DNA of 64,000 bases from Bacillus tuaregi (GTDB lineage: Bacteria; Bacillota; Bacilli; Bacillales; Cytobacillaceae), in NCBI RefSeq assembly GCF_900104575.1, contig NZ_LT629731.1:2306689-2370688 (forward strand). Direction: 5' to 3'. Positions within the stretch are counted from its first letter, which is position 1. Every line of letters starts with the position of its first letter. Shown piece by piece: positions 24,829 through 32,809 of the stretch. The position numbers and the translations under genes were made by a program. Below the pieces are notes generated by a model. It was not told where the DNA came from. It ran no database searches and was given only the letters and a program-made list of their open reading frames with translations.

Positions 24829-26253
24829 TTGGATCAAACTTGGCTTTCTCTGATACCATTTATGATTGTGATTTCCATGGCAGTCTGGTTAAAGGATATA
24901 TTACCGGGACTTGTAGTGGGTTTACTCGTCGGTTCTATTATCGTAACAGCCAATGTCTTGACTGGAGCGCAGCAATCCGTCACCTATATGGTTATGACGT
25001 TAGCAGATGAAAATAATATCAAAATCATAAGCTTTCTTTATCTATTTGGTGGATTAATAGGAATGATGAATATTGCCGGAGGAATCAAAGGGTTTTCAGA
25101 ATGGATTGGCGCCAAAATAAAAACAGAACGCGGTGTGCTAGGCATTATTTGGCTGACCCTGCCATTTACCTTTATGATGCCGATGTTTCGAATTATGATG
25201 ATTGGGCCTATCGTCAAAACCTTGATTAAAAAGATGAATCTGCAAAAGCAAAAGGTGGGCTTAACGCTTGATATTTCAACTGAGTCGGTAATTGTCCTTT
25301 TGCCGGTGGCAACAGCCTTTGTCGGGTTTATGGTGTCATTAGTTGAAGGAGGAATTAGGGGACTTGATTTAGGTAAGTCTCCATACGAGATTTTTTTATT
25401 AAGTATCCTGTTTAATTTTTACGCGATTATCATTCTATTGATTGGAGTCATTCAGACGATTTGGCCGTCAAGAAAGTTAAATACTCTTAGTCAAGATGTA
25501 AATCAGGACCAGCTTAATGAAGAAGAGCATGAGTATCACCGAGCTGGAATCAAAAGAGAATTATCACTCGTAAAAGCACAGCCCTGGCATTTAATCATTC
25601 CTGTGTTTTTACTGCTTGGCTTATCCTTATTTTTATTGTGGGAAAATGGTACTTCATTAGGGGCTGTAAGCTTGTTTGAAGCCTTTGCAATGGCAGATGC
25701 GACGTTTGTGATGTTATTAGCTGTTTTTATTACCCTTATTTTTACATTTGTTTTTTATATGGCTCGACGGCAGTCGTTAAACGAAATCATGTACCACTTT
25801 TATGATGGTGGCAATCAAATGATGCAGGCCATCAGCTTACTAATTCTAATTTGGGCGCTGACGCTAACGGCAGAGGATCTCGGCTTTTCTGATTTTATCG
25901 CTTCCACATTAGGGTCCTTTTTACCTGGGTATATGACTCCAGCCATTATTTTTTTAATTGGCTCTGTTGTCGGTTATTTTATCGGCTCCTCTTGGGGAAC
26001 ATGGGGCTTGTTTATGCCGCTAGGAATAGCCCTTGCACTTTCAACAGGAGCCTCTATTCCATTAACAGTTGGAGCCGTGTTTGCTAGTGGGGCATTCGGA
26101 GCCATCACCTCTCCATTAGGTGACACAACGATTACCACTGCCTCCATCTTGGACATGGACCTTGTTGAATACGCGCAATATAAATTGAAAATTTCAAGTA
26201 TAGGAGCAATCATTGCAGCTATGTTGTATATTGTGGTGGCATTAATCATATAA
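24829..26253 (+). CDS. NhaC-family Na+/H+ antiporter
   Basis: A 474-residue transporter with about twelve helices. The N-terminal LIPFMIVISMAVWLKDILPG, the TLPFTFMMPMF loop and the C-terminal GSSWGTWGLFMPLGIAL followed by AITSPLGDTTITTASILD match the NhaC family, which includes Na+/H+ and malate/lactate-type antiporters. The start is TTG 24829 behind GGGGGA. It is monocistronic with a strong terminator. The exact ion or substrate is not decidable. Confidence 0.87.
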   Translation: MDQTWLSLIPFMIVISMAVWLKDILPGLVVGLLVGSIIVTANVLTGAQQSVTYMVMTLADENNIKIISFLYLFGGLIGMMNIAGGIKGFSEWIGAKIKTERGVLGIIWLTLPFTFMMPMFRIMMIGPIVKTLIKKMNLQKQKVGLTLDISTESVIVLLPVATAFVGFMVSLVEGGIRGLDLGKSPYEIFLLSILFNFYAIIILLIGVIQTIWPSRKLNTLSQDVNQDQLNEEEHEYHRAGIKRELSLVKAQPWHLIIPVFLLLGLSLFLLWENGTSLGAVSLFEAFAMADATFVMLLAVFITLIFTFVFYMARRQSLNEIMYHFYDGGNQMMQAISLLILIWALTLTAEDLGFSDFIASTLGSFLPGYMTPAIIFLIGSVVGYFIGSSWGTWGLFMPLGIALALSTGASIPLTVGAVFASGAFGAITSPLGDTTITTASILDMDLVEYAQYKLKISSIGAIIAAMLYIVVALII

Positions 26254-26266
26254 GTGAACGATATAC

Positions 26267-26304
26267 AATAGAGAGGGGCTGTCAATATACAGCCCCTCTC
26301 TATT
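26267..26304. terminator. Strong bidirectional terminator (antiporter / NAD salvage operon)
   Basis: A 16-bp perfect stem (AATAGAGAGGGGCTGT and its complement, 6-nt loop) lies between the converging antiporter and nadD-like genes. Confidence 0.88.
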
Positions 26305-26317
26305 GATAAAAGGATAT

Positions 26318-26923
26318 CTAATGATAAAGCCCATGCTCAAGTGCGTATTCCAACGCTGGCTGTGGCACTAAATAGCGTACGCTCAGTCCGTCCTTCATAC
26401 GAGAACGAATTAGTGTCGAGCTCGTCTCGATATTGACACCTTTGCTGAGGCAGTCGAAACGATGTTCATTTTTGATCAGAAAGGAATCCTTTGCGATGAT
26501 ATCTGCCATATCATAGCCCTCTCTTCCCATGACAATAAAGCGGTTGCTTTCAATCAGCTCATGTCCTTTATGCCACCTGACAATGCTTTGCAGATTATCA
26601 GCCCCCATCACAAATAACAGCTCATCGTTTGGATATTCCAGCTTCAGCTTCTTCATCGTTTCATACGTATAGGTTTCCCAGCCTTCTGCTACCATTTCAA
26701 TGGGATTCACCTGAATTTTTGGGTTATCAGCAATAGCCAGCTTCGCCATATTTAATCGATGCTCATTTTCGGTTAAATTTCTTCCTTTGTCCCTACGTTT
26801 TGTTGAAGATGGTATGAGAATCATACCGTCCAACTTACGTCTATCAATCACCATTTCCATTGTGACAAGATGCCCAATAGTAATAGGATCACATGCTGAA
26901 CCAAACACACCGTAACGCCCCAT
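26318..26923 (-). CDS. NadD-like nicotinate-nucleotide adenylyltransferase
   Basis: A nucleotidyltransferase of 201 residues with the HxGH-type site (FGSACDPITIGHLVT), the central FVMGADNLQSIVRWHKGHEL and the late ETSSTLIRSRM (ISSTxIR class). These join nicotinate mononucleotide to AMP. The first motif departs from the usual GGTFDPxHxGH of housekeeping NadD, so this may be a second, salvage-dedicated enzyme. It is last of three genes, 24 nt after pncB, which supports the role. Confidence 0.85.
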   Translation of the reverse strand: MGRYGVFGSACDPITIGHLVTMEMVIDRRKLDGMILIPSSTKRRDKGRNLTENEHRLNMAKLAIADNPKIQVNPIEMVAEGWETYTYETMKKLKLEYPNDELLFVMGADNLQSIVRWHKGHELIESNRFIVMGREGYDMADIIAKDSFLIKNEHRFDCLSKGVNIETSSTLIRSRMKDGLSVRYLVPQPALEYALEHGLYH

Positions 26924-26947
26924 GATTGTCTTCCTTTCCTGTAATAA

Positions 26948-28411
26948 TTACTTCAGGCTATCCACTTTTTTTCGTACCTCTTTTATACTGTCCATTTTAT
27001 TCTCCCAGCAGTTTGGACTTAAATCGATTGGATATTCTTCTGGATTTAATGGACGTTTATATTCATCCCAAAGTAGTGCTAGATTATCATGTGCAAATTG
27101 TTGTATATCTTTAAGCTTTGGACACTTGTAAATTAAAGACCCATTTACATAAATATCCTGATGCAGGTCTCTCGCTTCAAAATTGGTGACTACTTTACTT
27201 ATATAGGTATGAACAGGATGGAACATATGCAAGCTTTCTTCTTCATTCGGCTTTTCTACCTCTAAGGTAATATAATCTCCTTCTGCCTTCTGGTCCTTTC
27301 TATCGATAATTCGATAGACTCGTTTCATTCCAGGTGTTGATACCTTTTCAGGACTGGAGGAGATTTTAATTGTATCCTCGAGTACACCATTTTCGTTTTC
27401 AATCGCCACCAACTTATAGACAGCACCTAATGCTGGTTGATCAAAGGCCGTTATCAACTTCGTACCCACACCCCAGCTGTCAATTCTCGCTCCTTCCTGC
27501 TTTAAATTGATGATGGTTTCCTCATCTAGGTCATTAGAAGCCACGATTCTTGTGTTTGGAAAACCAGCTTCATCCAGCATTCTTCTTGCCTCTTTTGAAA
27601 GATAGGCTAAATCACCACTGTCGATTCGAATTCCCTTGAAATCAATCCTATCGCCCAGTTCCTTTGCGACTTTTATGGCTGTTGGTACACCTGACTTTAA
27701 GGTATCGTAGGTATCAACTAAAAAAGTACAATCCCTATGGGTTTTTGCGTATTTATGGAAGGCGGTATATTCATCCTGATATGCTTGGACAAAGGAATGG
27801 GCATGTGTTCCGGCTACCGGAATGCCGAACAGCTTACCGGCACGGACGTTACTTGTGGCATCAAAGCCTCCAATATAGGCAGCCCTTGCGCCCCAGATAG
27901 CAGCGTCCATTTCCTGCGCCCGTCGCGAACCAAATTCCATCAGGATGTCATTTTTTCCTGCCACCTGTTTAATCCGGGCTGCTTTAGTTGCAATTAAGGT
28001 TTGGTAATTCACAATATTTAACAACGCTGTTTCGACCAATTGTGCTTCAGCCAACGGTGCCTCGACTCGAACAAGGGGCTCGTTTCCAAATACAATTTCA
28101 CCTTCCTGCACTGATCGGAGGCTGCCGGTAAAGTGCAGCTCCTTTAGATACGCAAGAAAATCCTCCTGATAGCCTAGCTTTCGCAAATATTCCAAATCCG
28201 TTGTGGAAAACCTAAAACTATTTAGATATTCAATTACTTTTTCCAAGCCGGCAAAAACCGCAAACCCATTACCAAACGGCATTTTGCGAAAATAGAGATC
28301 GAATACTGCCTTGCGATTATGAATCTTGTCCTCCCAATAGGTTTCTGCCATATTAATCTGATATAAATCTGTATGAAGCGTTAAACTGTCATCTAACTGA
28401 TTTGCTTTCAT
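26948..28411 (-). CDS. pncB: Nicotinate phosphoribosyltransferase PncB
   Basis: PncB converts nicotinate and PRPP to nicotinate mononucleotide with ATP hydrolysis. The 487-residue protein shows the conserved TLHTDLYQINMAETYW start, MEFGSRRAQE, the GTHAHSFVQAY motif, KGIRIDSGDLAYLS and DSWGVGTKL. ATG 28411 follows AGGAGG at seven bases; the earlier ATGs at 28429 and 28417 overlap that site. It lies between pncA and the nadD-like gene, so the three enzymes carry nicotinamide to nicotinate adenine dinucleotide. Confidence 0.95.
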   Translation of the reverse strand: MKANQLDDSLTLHTDLYQINMAETYWEDKIHNRKAVFDLYFRKMPFGNGFAVFAGLEKVIEYLNSFRFSTTDLEYLRKLGYQEDFLAYLKELHFTGSLRSVQEGEIVFGNEPLVRVEAPLAEAQLVETALLNIVNYQTLIATKAARIKQVAGKNDILMEFGSRRAQEMDAAIWGARAAYIGGFDATSNVRAGKLFGIPVAGTHAHSFVQAYQDEYTAFHKYAKTHRDCTFLVDTYDTLKSGVPTAIKVAKELGDRIDFKGIRIDSGDLAYLSKEARRMLDEAGFPNTRIVASNDLDEETIINLKQEGARIDSWGVGTKLITAFDQPALGAVYKLVAIENENGVLEDTIKISSSPEKVSTPGMKRVYRIIDRKDQKAEGDYITLEVEKPNEEESLHMFHPVHTYISKVVTNFEARDLHQDIYVNGSLIYKCPKLKDIQQFAHDNLALLWDEYKRPLNPEEYPIDLSPNCWENKMDSIKEVRKKVDSLK

Positions 28412-28489
28412 AACCATACCTCCTGCCATCGTTTATGCCGATCGTTCTTAAAATATTATTTTTAACAAAAACGGATAACTTATGTCATC

Positions 28490-29038
28490 TTAAACTACTT
28501 TTGCCCCCATCGAAGAGGTAAAATGCTGTAACGCCCAGTCATGACCAAGCGGATTAAAGCTTGCTACGGCATTTTTGTGAATGACAAGTTGAAAACCTTT
28601 ATTATAGGCATCAACAGCTGTATGCAGTATACAGATATCGGTGCAGACGCCTGTTAAATGAAGCTCAGTAATCCCCCGCTCTCTCAGCTTTTGCTCTAAA
28701 TCGGTTCCAGCAAAGGCGGAGTAACGGGTTTTATCCATCCAATAAACATGTTCCTCATGCTGATGCTTCTCGTAAAGAAATTTCAGTGAGCCAAATAAGT
28801 CACGTCCCGGAGTTCCGATGATATTATGTGGAGGAAACAGATTCGTTTCAGGGTGATACTGATCTCCTTTTCGGTGTGAGTCAATGGCAAATACAACAAA
28901 ATGCTGTTCTTCGATAAATTCCCTTGTAATAGCTGTAATGGAGTCCTCTATATCCTGGCCTGGTTTGCTGCAGGTCAATGCCCCATCTTCAGCTACGAAA
29001 TCCACGGTATAATCAATTGAAAGTAACGCTTTTTTCAT
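28490..29038 (-). CDS. pncA: Nicotinamidase PncA
   Basis: PncA deamidates nicotinamide to nicotinate. In this 182-residue isochorismatase-fold protein the catalytic triad is visible: Asp9 (SIDYTVDF), Lys103 (MDKTRYSAF) and Cys136 (GVCTDICILHTA). Metal ligands Asp53, His55 and His71 also fit. It is the first gene of the salvage operon and has an ATTAAC-N5-GTTAAT palindrome upstream at 29067-29083. Confidence 0.95.
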   Translation of the reverse strand: MKKALLSIDYTVDFVAEDGALTCSKPGQDIEDSITAITREFIEEQHFVVFAIDSHRKGDQYHPETNLFPPHNIIGTPGRDLFGSLKFLYEKHQHEEHVYWMDKTRYSAFAGTDLEQKLRERGITELHLTGVCTDICILHTAVDAYNKGFQLVIHKNAVASFNPLGHDWALQHFTSSMGAKVV

Positions 29039-29066
29039 TGTTCTATCTCCCTTCTATTGGCTAACA

Positions 29067-29083
29067 ATTAACTAAACGTTAAT
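29067..29083. promoter_or_regulatory. Palindromic operator before pncA (probable NrtR-like site)
   Basis: ATTAACTAAACGTTAAT is an inverted repeat of 6-bp arms with 5-nt spacer, 28 nt upstream of pncA. The same arms and spacing recur before the Nudix regulator gene at 29935-29951, which argues for one shared regulator. Confidence 0.65.
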
Positions 29084-29108
29084 CAAATTCTTCAAAAAAA
29101 TTTTTTTA

Positions 29109-29909
29109 TCAATATTTTGCACTATAAATAGAAACAAACGGCTCATAATCATTAAAGGTATAAAGCTGTGCATTACCCTTTGACCATTTATTTGTCTTTT
29201 TCGGTTCTCCGTTCACCATAACTTTTTCAATAAATGGGAGAGATGGTGCCTTTCGAAAAAACTGAGAGTCTAACTTAATCCAAGGTTCATCCAGTACCGT
29301 CAATAAGACTCCCTGCAGCTCTGAAAGAACAAATTCCTTAGGTAAAAAATTCTTAGCCAATGTTGTTAAAGACATGTCTTTCTTGATAAACCAAAGGGCA
29401 TCATCAATAATTTGCGCATGGTCAAAGGCAAGCTCAAGCTTCCCGAGTTCATGCATATCAAATAATTCAACCTCTGAGGCATCATCGGCAGCCTTTCTTT
29501 TTTCCACGAAAGTCTCCGGAACAATCGCATAATGGGCATTGGAGATAATCCAGCCGCGCCGGTCTCTGCCTAACTTATCATAAATCCCAAAATGCTTTAT
29601 TTTAACTCCATTCACCCCTGTCTCTTCTTCGAGCTCACGGACGGCCGCTTCAAAAGCTGATTCCTCCGGTTGGATAAACCCACCTGGTAGCGCCCATTTC
29701 CCGCCCTCAATATTCGGATGGCCTTCACTATTCGTTGTAGTCCGTTTAATCAGCATAAGCTTTAATGTTTTTCTTGGTGGCTTATAGGCTGCTACCTCCT
29801 CTGAAATAATCGTAAATACTGCTATATCCGAAGTATAACCGTCAGGTGTTCTATATTTACTCGAGTCATAATGCTCAATAGCCTCTTCATTTGACTGAAA
29901 ACTAGACAA
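29109..29909 (-). CDS. Nudix-domain transcriptional regulator, NrtR-like
   Basis: A 266-residue protein with an N-terminal Nudix domain (Nudix box GGFIQPEE followed by RELEEETG, all catalytic positions intact) and a C-terminal region of about 90 residues containing LPKEFVLSELQGVLLTVL, the winged-helix segment of NrtR regulators. NrtR proteins sense ADP-ribose-type NAD metabolites and repress NAD salvage genes. It lies next to pncA-pncB-nadD and its own promoter region carries the same palindrome. The intact Nudix box means a hydrolase role is also possible. The start is taken as TTG 29909. Confidence 0.82.
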   Translation of the reverse strand: MSSFQSNEEAIEHYDSSKYRTPDGYTSDIAVFTIISEEVAAYKPPRKTLKLMLIKRTTTNSEGHPNIEGGKWALPGGFIQPEESAFEAAVRELEEETGVNGVKIKHFGIYDKLGRDRRGWIISNAHYAIVPETFVEKRKAADDASEVELFDMHELGKLELAFDHAQIIDDALWFIKKDMSLTTLAKNFLPKEFVLSELQGVLLTVLDEPWIKLDSQFFRKAPSLPFIEKVMVNGEPKKTNKWSKGNAQLYTFNDYEPFVSIYSAKY

Positions 29910-29934
29910 TATATCACCTGCTTTTCAGTTATTA

Positions 29935-29951
29935 ATTAACAATTTGTTAAT
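29935..29951. promoter_or_regulatory. Palindromic operator before the NrtR-like gene
   Basis: ATTAACAATTTGTTAAT, extendable to two 9-bp arms around a single base (29934-29952), lies 25 nt upstream of the regulator. It matches the site before pncA and suggests autoregulation. Confidence 0.7.
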
Positions 29952-29952
29952 T

Positions 29953-30309
29953 GTTATTTTTAATATATGGTAACGATAATGAAAATGCAACGATTTTTTA
30001 CCTAAAATTATAAAAGAAGTCCACTTACTTTTTGTAGTATATGCAATCTTCGACTATCTATGTTGATGGACCTCTTACCCTTCTTGTATGATTGGTTATT
30101 TTCTAGTATGTAATTGAATTGTACGTGGGTTATATACTGATATTTAATTTAATATGGGCGAGGTGATTTGTTATTTTATTGTGTAATTAGCACATTGTAA
30201 AATTAGATAGAAATATTGAATTACGAATAAGGGAAGCTTGCCAATGATTGAATAGTTTCTTAAAGAACCGAATCATCGAAGTAATCATAAAATAATCCAG
30301 GAATTATGA
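29953..30309. other. AT-rich intergenic region with no gene seen
   Basis: About 357 bases between the NrtR-like gene and repeat copy 2. I found no open frame with a ribosome site and no convincing RNA gene; it presumably holds the leftward promoter of the regulator near its left end. Confidence 0.5.
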
Positions 30310-30534
30310 TCAAATTCGCCCGTTGAATTTGCGTCCGGATTACCTGAGCTCGCTCGGGTAAACTACCTTTAAAAAATTGCAAGACTCGCCGGAGGCTTAA
30401 CTTCATTCAGCCGGGGTTTGAACCCCCACTGAAACGAAGAACCATTTGCCCACATCCCCCACTTGTAGAAGTGGAGGACTTCTGTGCCTGTCGCAAGCTT
30501 TCGGTACAAAAAGCATTTGCTGAATGAAGTTAAA
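30310..30534. repeat. 225-nt structured dispersed repeat, copy 2
   Basis: Second copy of the element at 10304-10529, in the same orientation. The perfect 15-bp inverted repeat is conserved (30397-30411 and 30519-30533), as are the CCACTT/AAGTGG hairpin and the CTTCATTCAGCCGGGGTTTGA core. Differences are concentrated in the spacer between the left and right parts and in loop positions, with some arm changes keeping pairing (for example CTCCCACTT to CCCCCACTT). This copy ends 12 nt before a small plus-strand gene. Confidence 0.8.
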
Positions 30535-30546
30535 GGATGTGAAAAT

Positions 30547-30795
30547 ATGATTTCTTGGTATCGGAATCAATCGATGATTGGTCAGGCCTGGACCGGCAGA
30601 CATGTGATGGTTGTTCAATGCCAATTGAATCCTCACAATGTATGGAATGTTCAAACCAGTTATTATGCCCCAACAGAGCCAATCAAAAAAAATTGTGCTG
30701 AAACCCTGTCCCAGCACTTAAGTATCGGCTATAAAATTATTGACATGACGTTTATTCCGCCAAATTTGGTTCAATACCTGTTAGTGTTGGAATAA
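30547..30795 (+). CDS. Hypothetical protein directly after repeat copy 2
   Basis: An 82-residue soluble protein (MISWYRNQSMIGQAWTGRHV at the start, ending QYLLVLE) with AGGATG eight bases before ATG 30547. I do not recognise a family. It has two cysteines and no membrane helix or signal peptide. An open frame extends upstream into the structured repeat to 30484, but that part is repeat sequence and not credible. The promoter would have to lie in or before the repeat. Confidence 0.5.
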   Translation: MISWYRNQSMIGQAWTGRHVMVVQCQLNPHNVWNVQTSYYAPTEPIKKNCAETLSQHLSIGYKIIDMTFIPPNLVQYLLVLE

Positions 30796-30807
30796 ACTCA
30801 AGAACCT

Positions 30808-31476
30808 CTAATTTGATGCAGCCTGTTCGATTTGCTCCGATGGATAAATATGGATTCCTGTTTTATTCATTTGCGCAATCCTGTACATCGCTAATGAAAC
30901 CGTTCTGCCCTGAATCGCTTTGTATTTTTTCAACGGCCCAATAAATAAGCATGCAAAAAAGGTAAAGAAGATCTCTCCTGCCTTCTCACCTAATCGAAAT
31001 TCGTCTCTATCACCTAATAGTAATGATGGCTGCATAATCGCGATACTTTGAAATGGAATCTGGTTTATTTTTTCTTCAAGCTGTCCTTTCATTTTTGGAT
31101 ACCAAATCGATGAGTGAGGATTCGCATTCAGCGAACTGACGATGAGAAATTTTTTCGCTCCTTTTTCACTTGCCAGCTGCGCCATCTGGACGGGATATTC
31201 TACGTCAATCTTGTACATAGCCTCCTTCGTTTTCGCTTTCTTGATGGTCGTACCTAAACAGCAAAACACGTCATCGACAGCAAAAAGCTCTTTATCGTGA
31301 TCCATTTCATCAAAGGATATAATTTTTTCCTCTAGCTTAGGATGTGTTATGTTTAATGGAACTCTTACAATGGCTGTAACCCGATCATATTCAGCTCCCT
31401 CTAATAAATAATGGAGCAATTCATTGCCAATTAACCCACTAGCACCTGCAATTAATGCAGTTTTTTTCTGCTTCAA
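30808..31476 (-). CDS. NAD(P)H-binding oxidoreductase, atypical short-chain dehydrogenase type
   Basis: A 222-residue Rossmann protein with the nucleotide motif ALIAGASGLIGNELL, the FCCLGTTIKKAKTKEAMYKID segment and the VSSLNANPHSSIWYPKMKGQLE region, in which YxxxK-like residues occur. It resembles the HTATIP2/NmrA-like group of NAD(P)-binding proteins. The substrate is unknown. It converges with the hypothetical gene to its left, 12 nt apart. Confidence 0.8.
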   Translation of the reverse strand: MKQKKTALIAGASGLIGNELLHYLLEGAEYDRVTAIVRVPLNITHPKLEEKIISFDEMDHDKELFAVDDVFCCLGTTIKKAKTKEAMYKIDVEYPVQMAQLASEKGAKKFLIVSSLNANPHSSIWYPKMKGQLEEKINQIPFQSIAIMQPSLLLGDRDEFRLGEKAGEIFFTFFACLFIGPLKKYKAIQGRTVSLAMYRIAQMNKTGIHIYPSEQIEQAASN

Positions 31477-31718
31477 TCAAATCCCTCTTTCTCATTTCGC
31501 TACTATAGTCTACTGGATTTGCTTCGTAGAAACAACTATGTTTCATGCAAGCATACTACTAAAAGCATTTACGCTTAAGACAATAGGAATACAGTACTAG
31601 TATCTCAGCGATAAAGATGAGAATGGGTGGTGATTACATATTGAAGCAAAATACAGGAAAATAGAACCATACACAAGGTAATAATAGTGTTAAACCAATA
31701 AACGAGGAGTGATTGATC

Positions 31719-31916
31719 ATGTTGGAATCTATTCATGACGAGCTACTAGAAATGATTAATATAAAAAGAAAGAATCTTATCGAAATAGGAATGAAGAAAG
31801 GCTTAACAGACCTTGAAACTGTCAAATGCAGTCAAGAGCTCGATGATATGATCAACTCATTTTATAGGAAGCAAGAGAACCTAACCCCTGCTTCCTTAAG
31901 AAAAATCGTTTCATAA
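31719..31916 (+). CDS. Spo0E-family aspartyl-phosphate phosphatase
   Basis: A 65-residue two-helix protein with the family signature SQELDDMINSFY. Spo0E-like phosphatases remove phosphate from Spo0A-P and delay sporulation. ATG 31719 has GAGGAG at nine bases; a TTG two codons upstream is in frame but less likely. It is monocistronic. This supports a sporulating Bacillaceae host. Confidence 0.88.
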   Translation: MLESIHDELLEMINIKRKNLIEIGMKKGLTDLETVKCSQELDDMINSFYRKQENLTPASLRKIVS

Positions 31917-31984
31917 GTAGACAGGCTGATAAAGGTGGTCAAACCATAGCCACCGATTGGGTTGATAAAGGGTTTTGATTGATT

Positions 31985-32569
31985 TCAAGAAAAAAGACTT
32001 AAGAGGGTAGCCTCTACTTTCTTTAATATGCCTTTATTCTCGTCTTCACTAAGTGTTCCAATGCTTCCGAAGAATAAATGCTCCATTGGTTCGATGCCGA
32101 CAAAATCTAATATTCCGATATCAGAGGTAGCCTTCATCCCTTCTGTCATACCCATCGCATCGTAAACATCGTTAGGATGACCTTGAGTATTAATAATCAA
32201 CCCTTTTTTTTCTGTTAACAGCGGAATATGGCCTTTTTCACCTATTCCATATGCAAAGCCCTCGGCAAACACACGATCTACATACCCCTTCACTATAGCT
32301 GGAAGACCTGTCCACCAGATTGGATAGATAAAGGTTAAGACTTCAGCTTCTCTAATATATTCCTGCTCTTGTTGAATATCCTTCGGCATTGTACCTGCTC
32401 TTATGGCTGTCATGTCATTAAGTGTAAGAACAGGCTGAAATTCCATCATATACAAATCACGAATCACATAGTCATGCCCAAGCTTCTCTAATACAATCGC
32501 AGTTTTGTCTAATATGGCATGATTCAAGCTTTCATGGTTTGGGTGTGCATAAATAATCAGATGCTTCAT
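31985..32569 (-). CDS. NAD(P)H-dependent flavin oxidoreductase / quinone reductase (flavodoxin fold)
   Basis: A 194-residue protein of the NQO/KefF-like family: LIIYAHPNHESLNHAIL at the N-terminus, FIYPIWWTGLPAIVKGYVDRV and a C-terminal MEHLFFGSIG. These bind FMN or FAD and reduce quinones by two electrons. ATG 32569 follows GGAGGT nine bases upstream. The partner electron acceptor is unknown, and no potassium-efflux gene adjoins it. Confidence 0.85.
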   Translation of the reverse strand: MKHLIIYAHPNHESLNHAILDKTAIVLEKLGHDYVIRDLYMMEFQPVLTLNDMTAIRAGTMPKDIQQEQEYIREAEVLTFIYPIWWTGLPAIVKGYVDRVFAEGFAYGIGEKGHIPLLTEKKGLIINTQGHPNDVYDAMGMTEGMKATSDIGILDFVGIEPMEHLFFGSIGTLSEDENKGILKKVEATLLSLFS

Positions 32570-32809
32570 ATATAACAAACCTCCCATAATATGACTTGCT
32601 GTTAAACAGTGTAATCAAGTATGAGAGGAATAAACATCTTACATGGTCGAACGATCACAAATCATTGCATTCCTTTTTTCCGGTGTCGAAATAAGATTTG
32701 GAGTGTTTAATCCTTTTTCATTGTTATAATGAACTTGTAGAGAATATTTCAAACAAATAGGCTATTATGGGAAAGACTGTGTTAATTTTAGACAAAGGAG
32801 GCGACTAGG

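Noticed and set aside
30403-30795. Open frames running from repeat copy 2 into the small gene on either strand
   Set aside because: They translate structured-repeat sequence; similar frames are found in copy 1 and lack ribosome sites.
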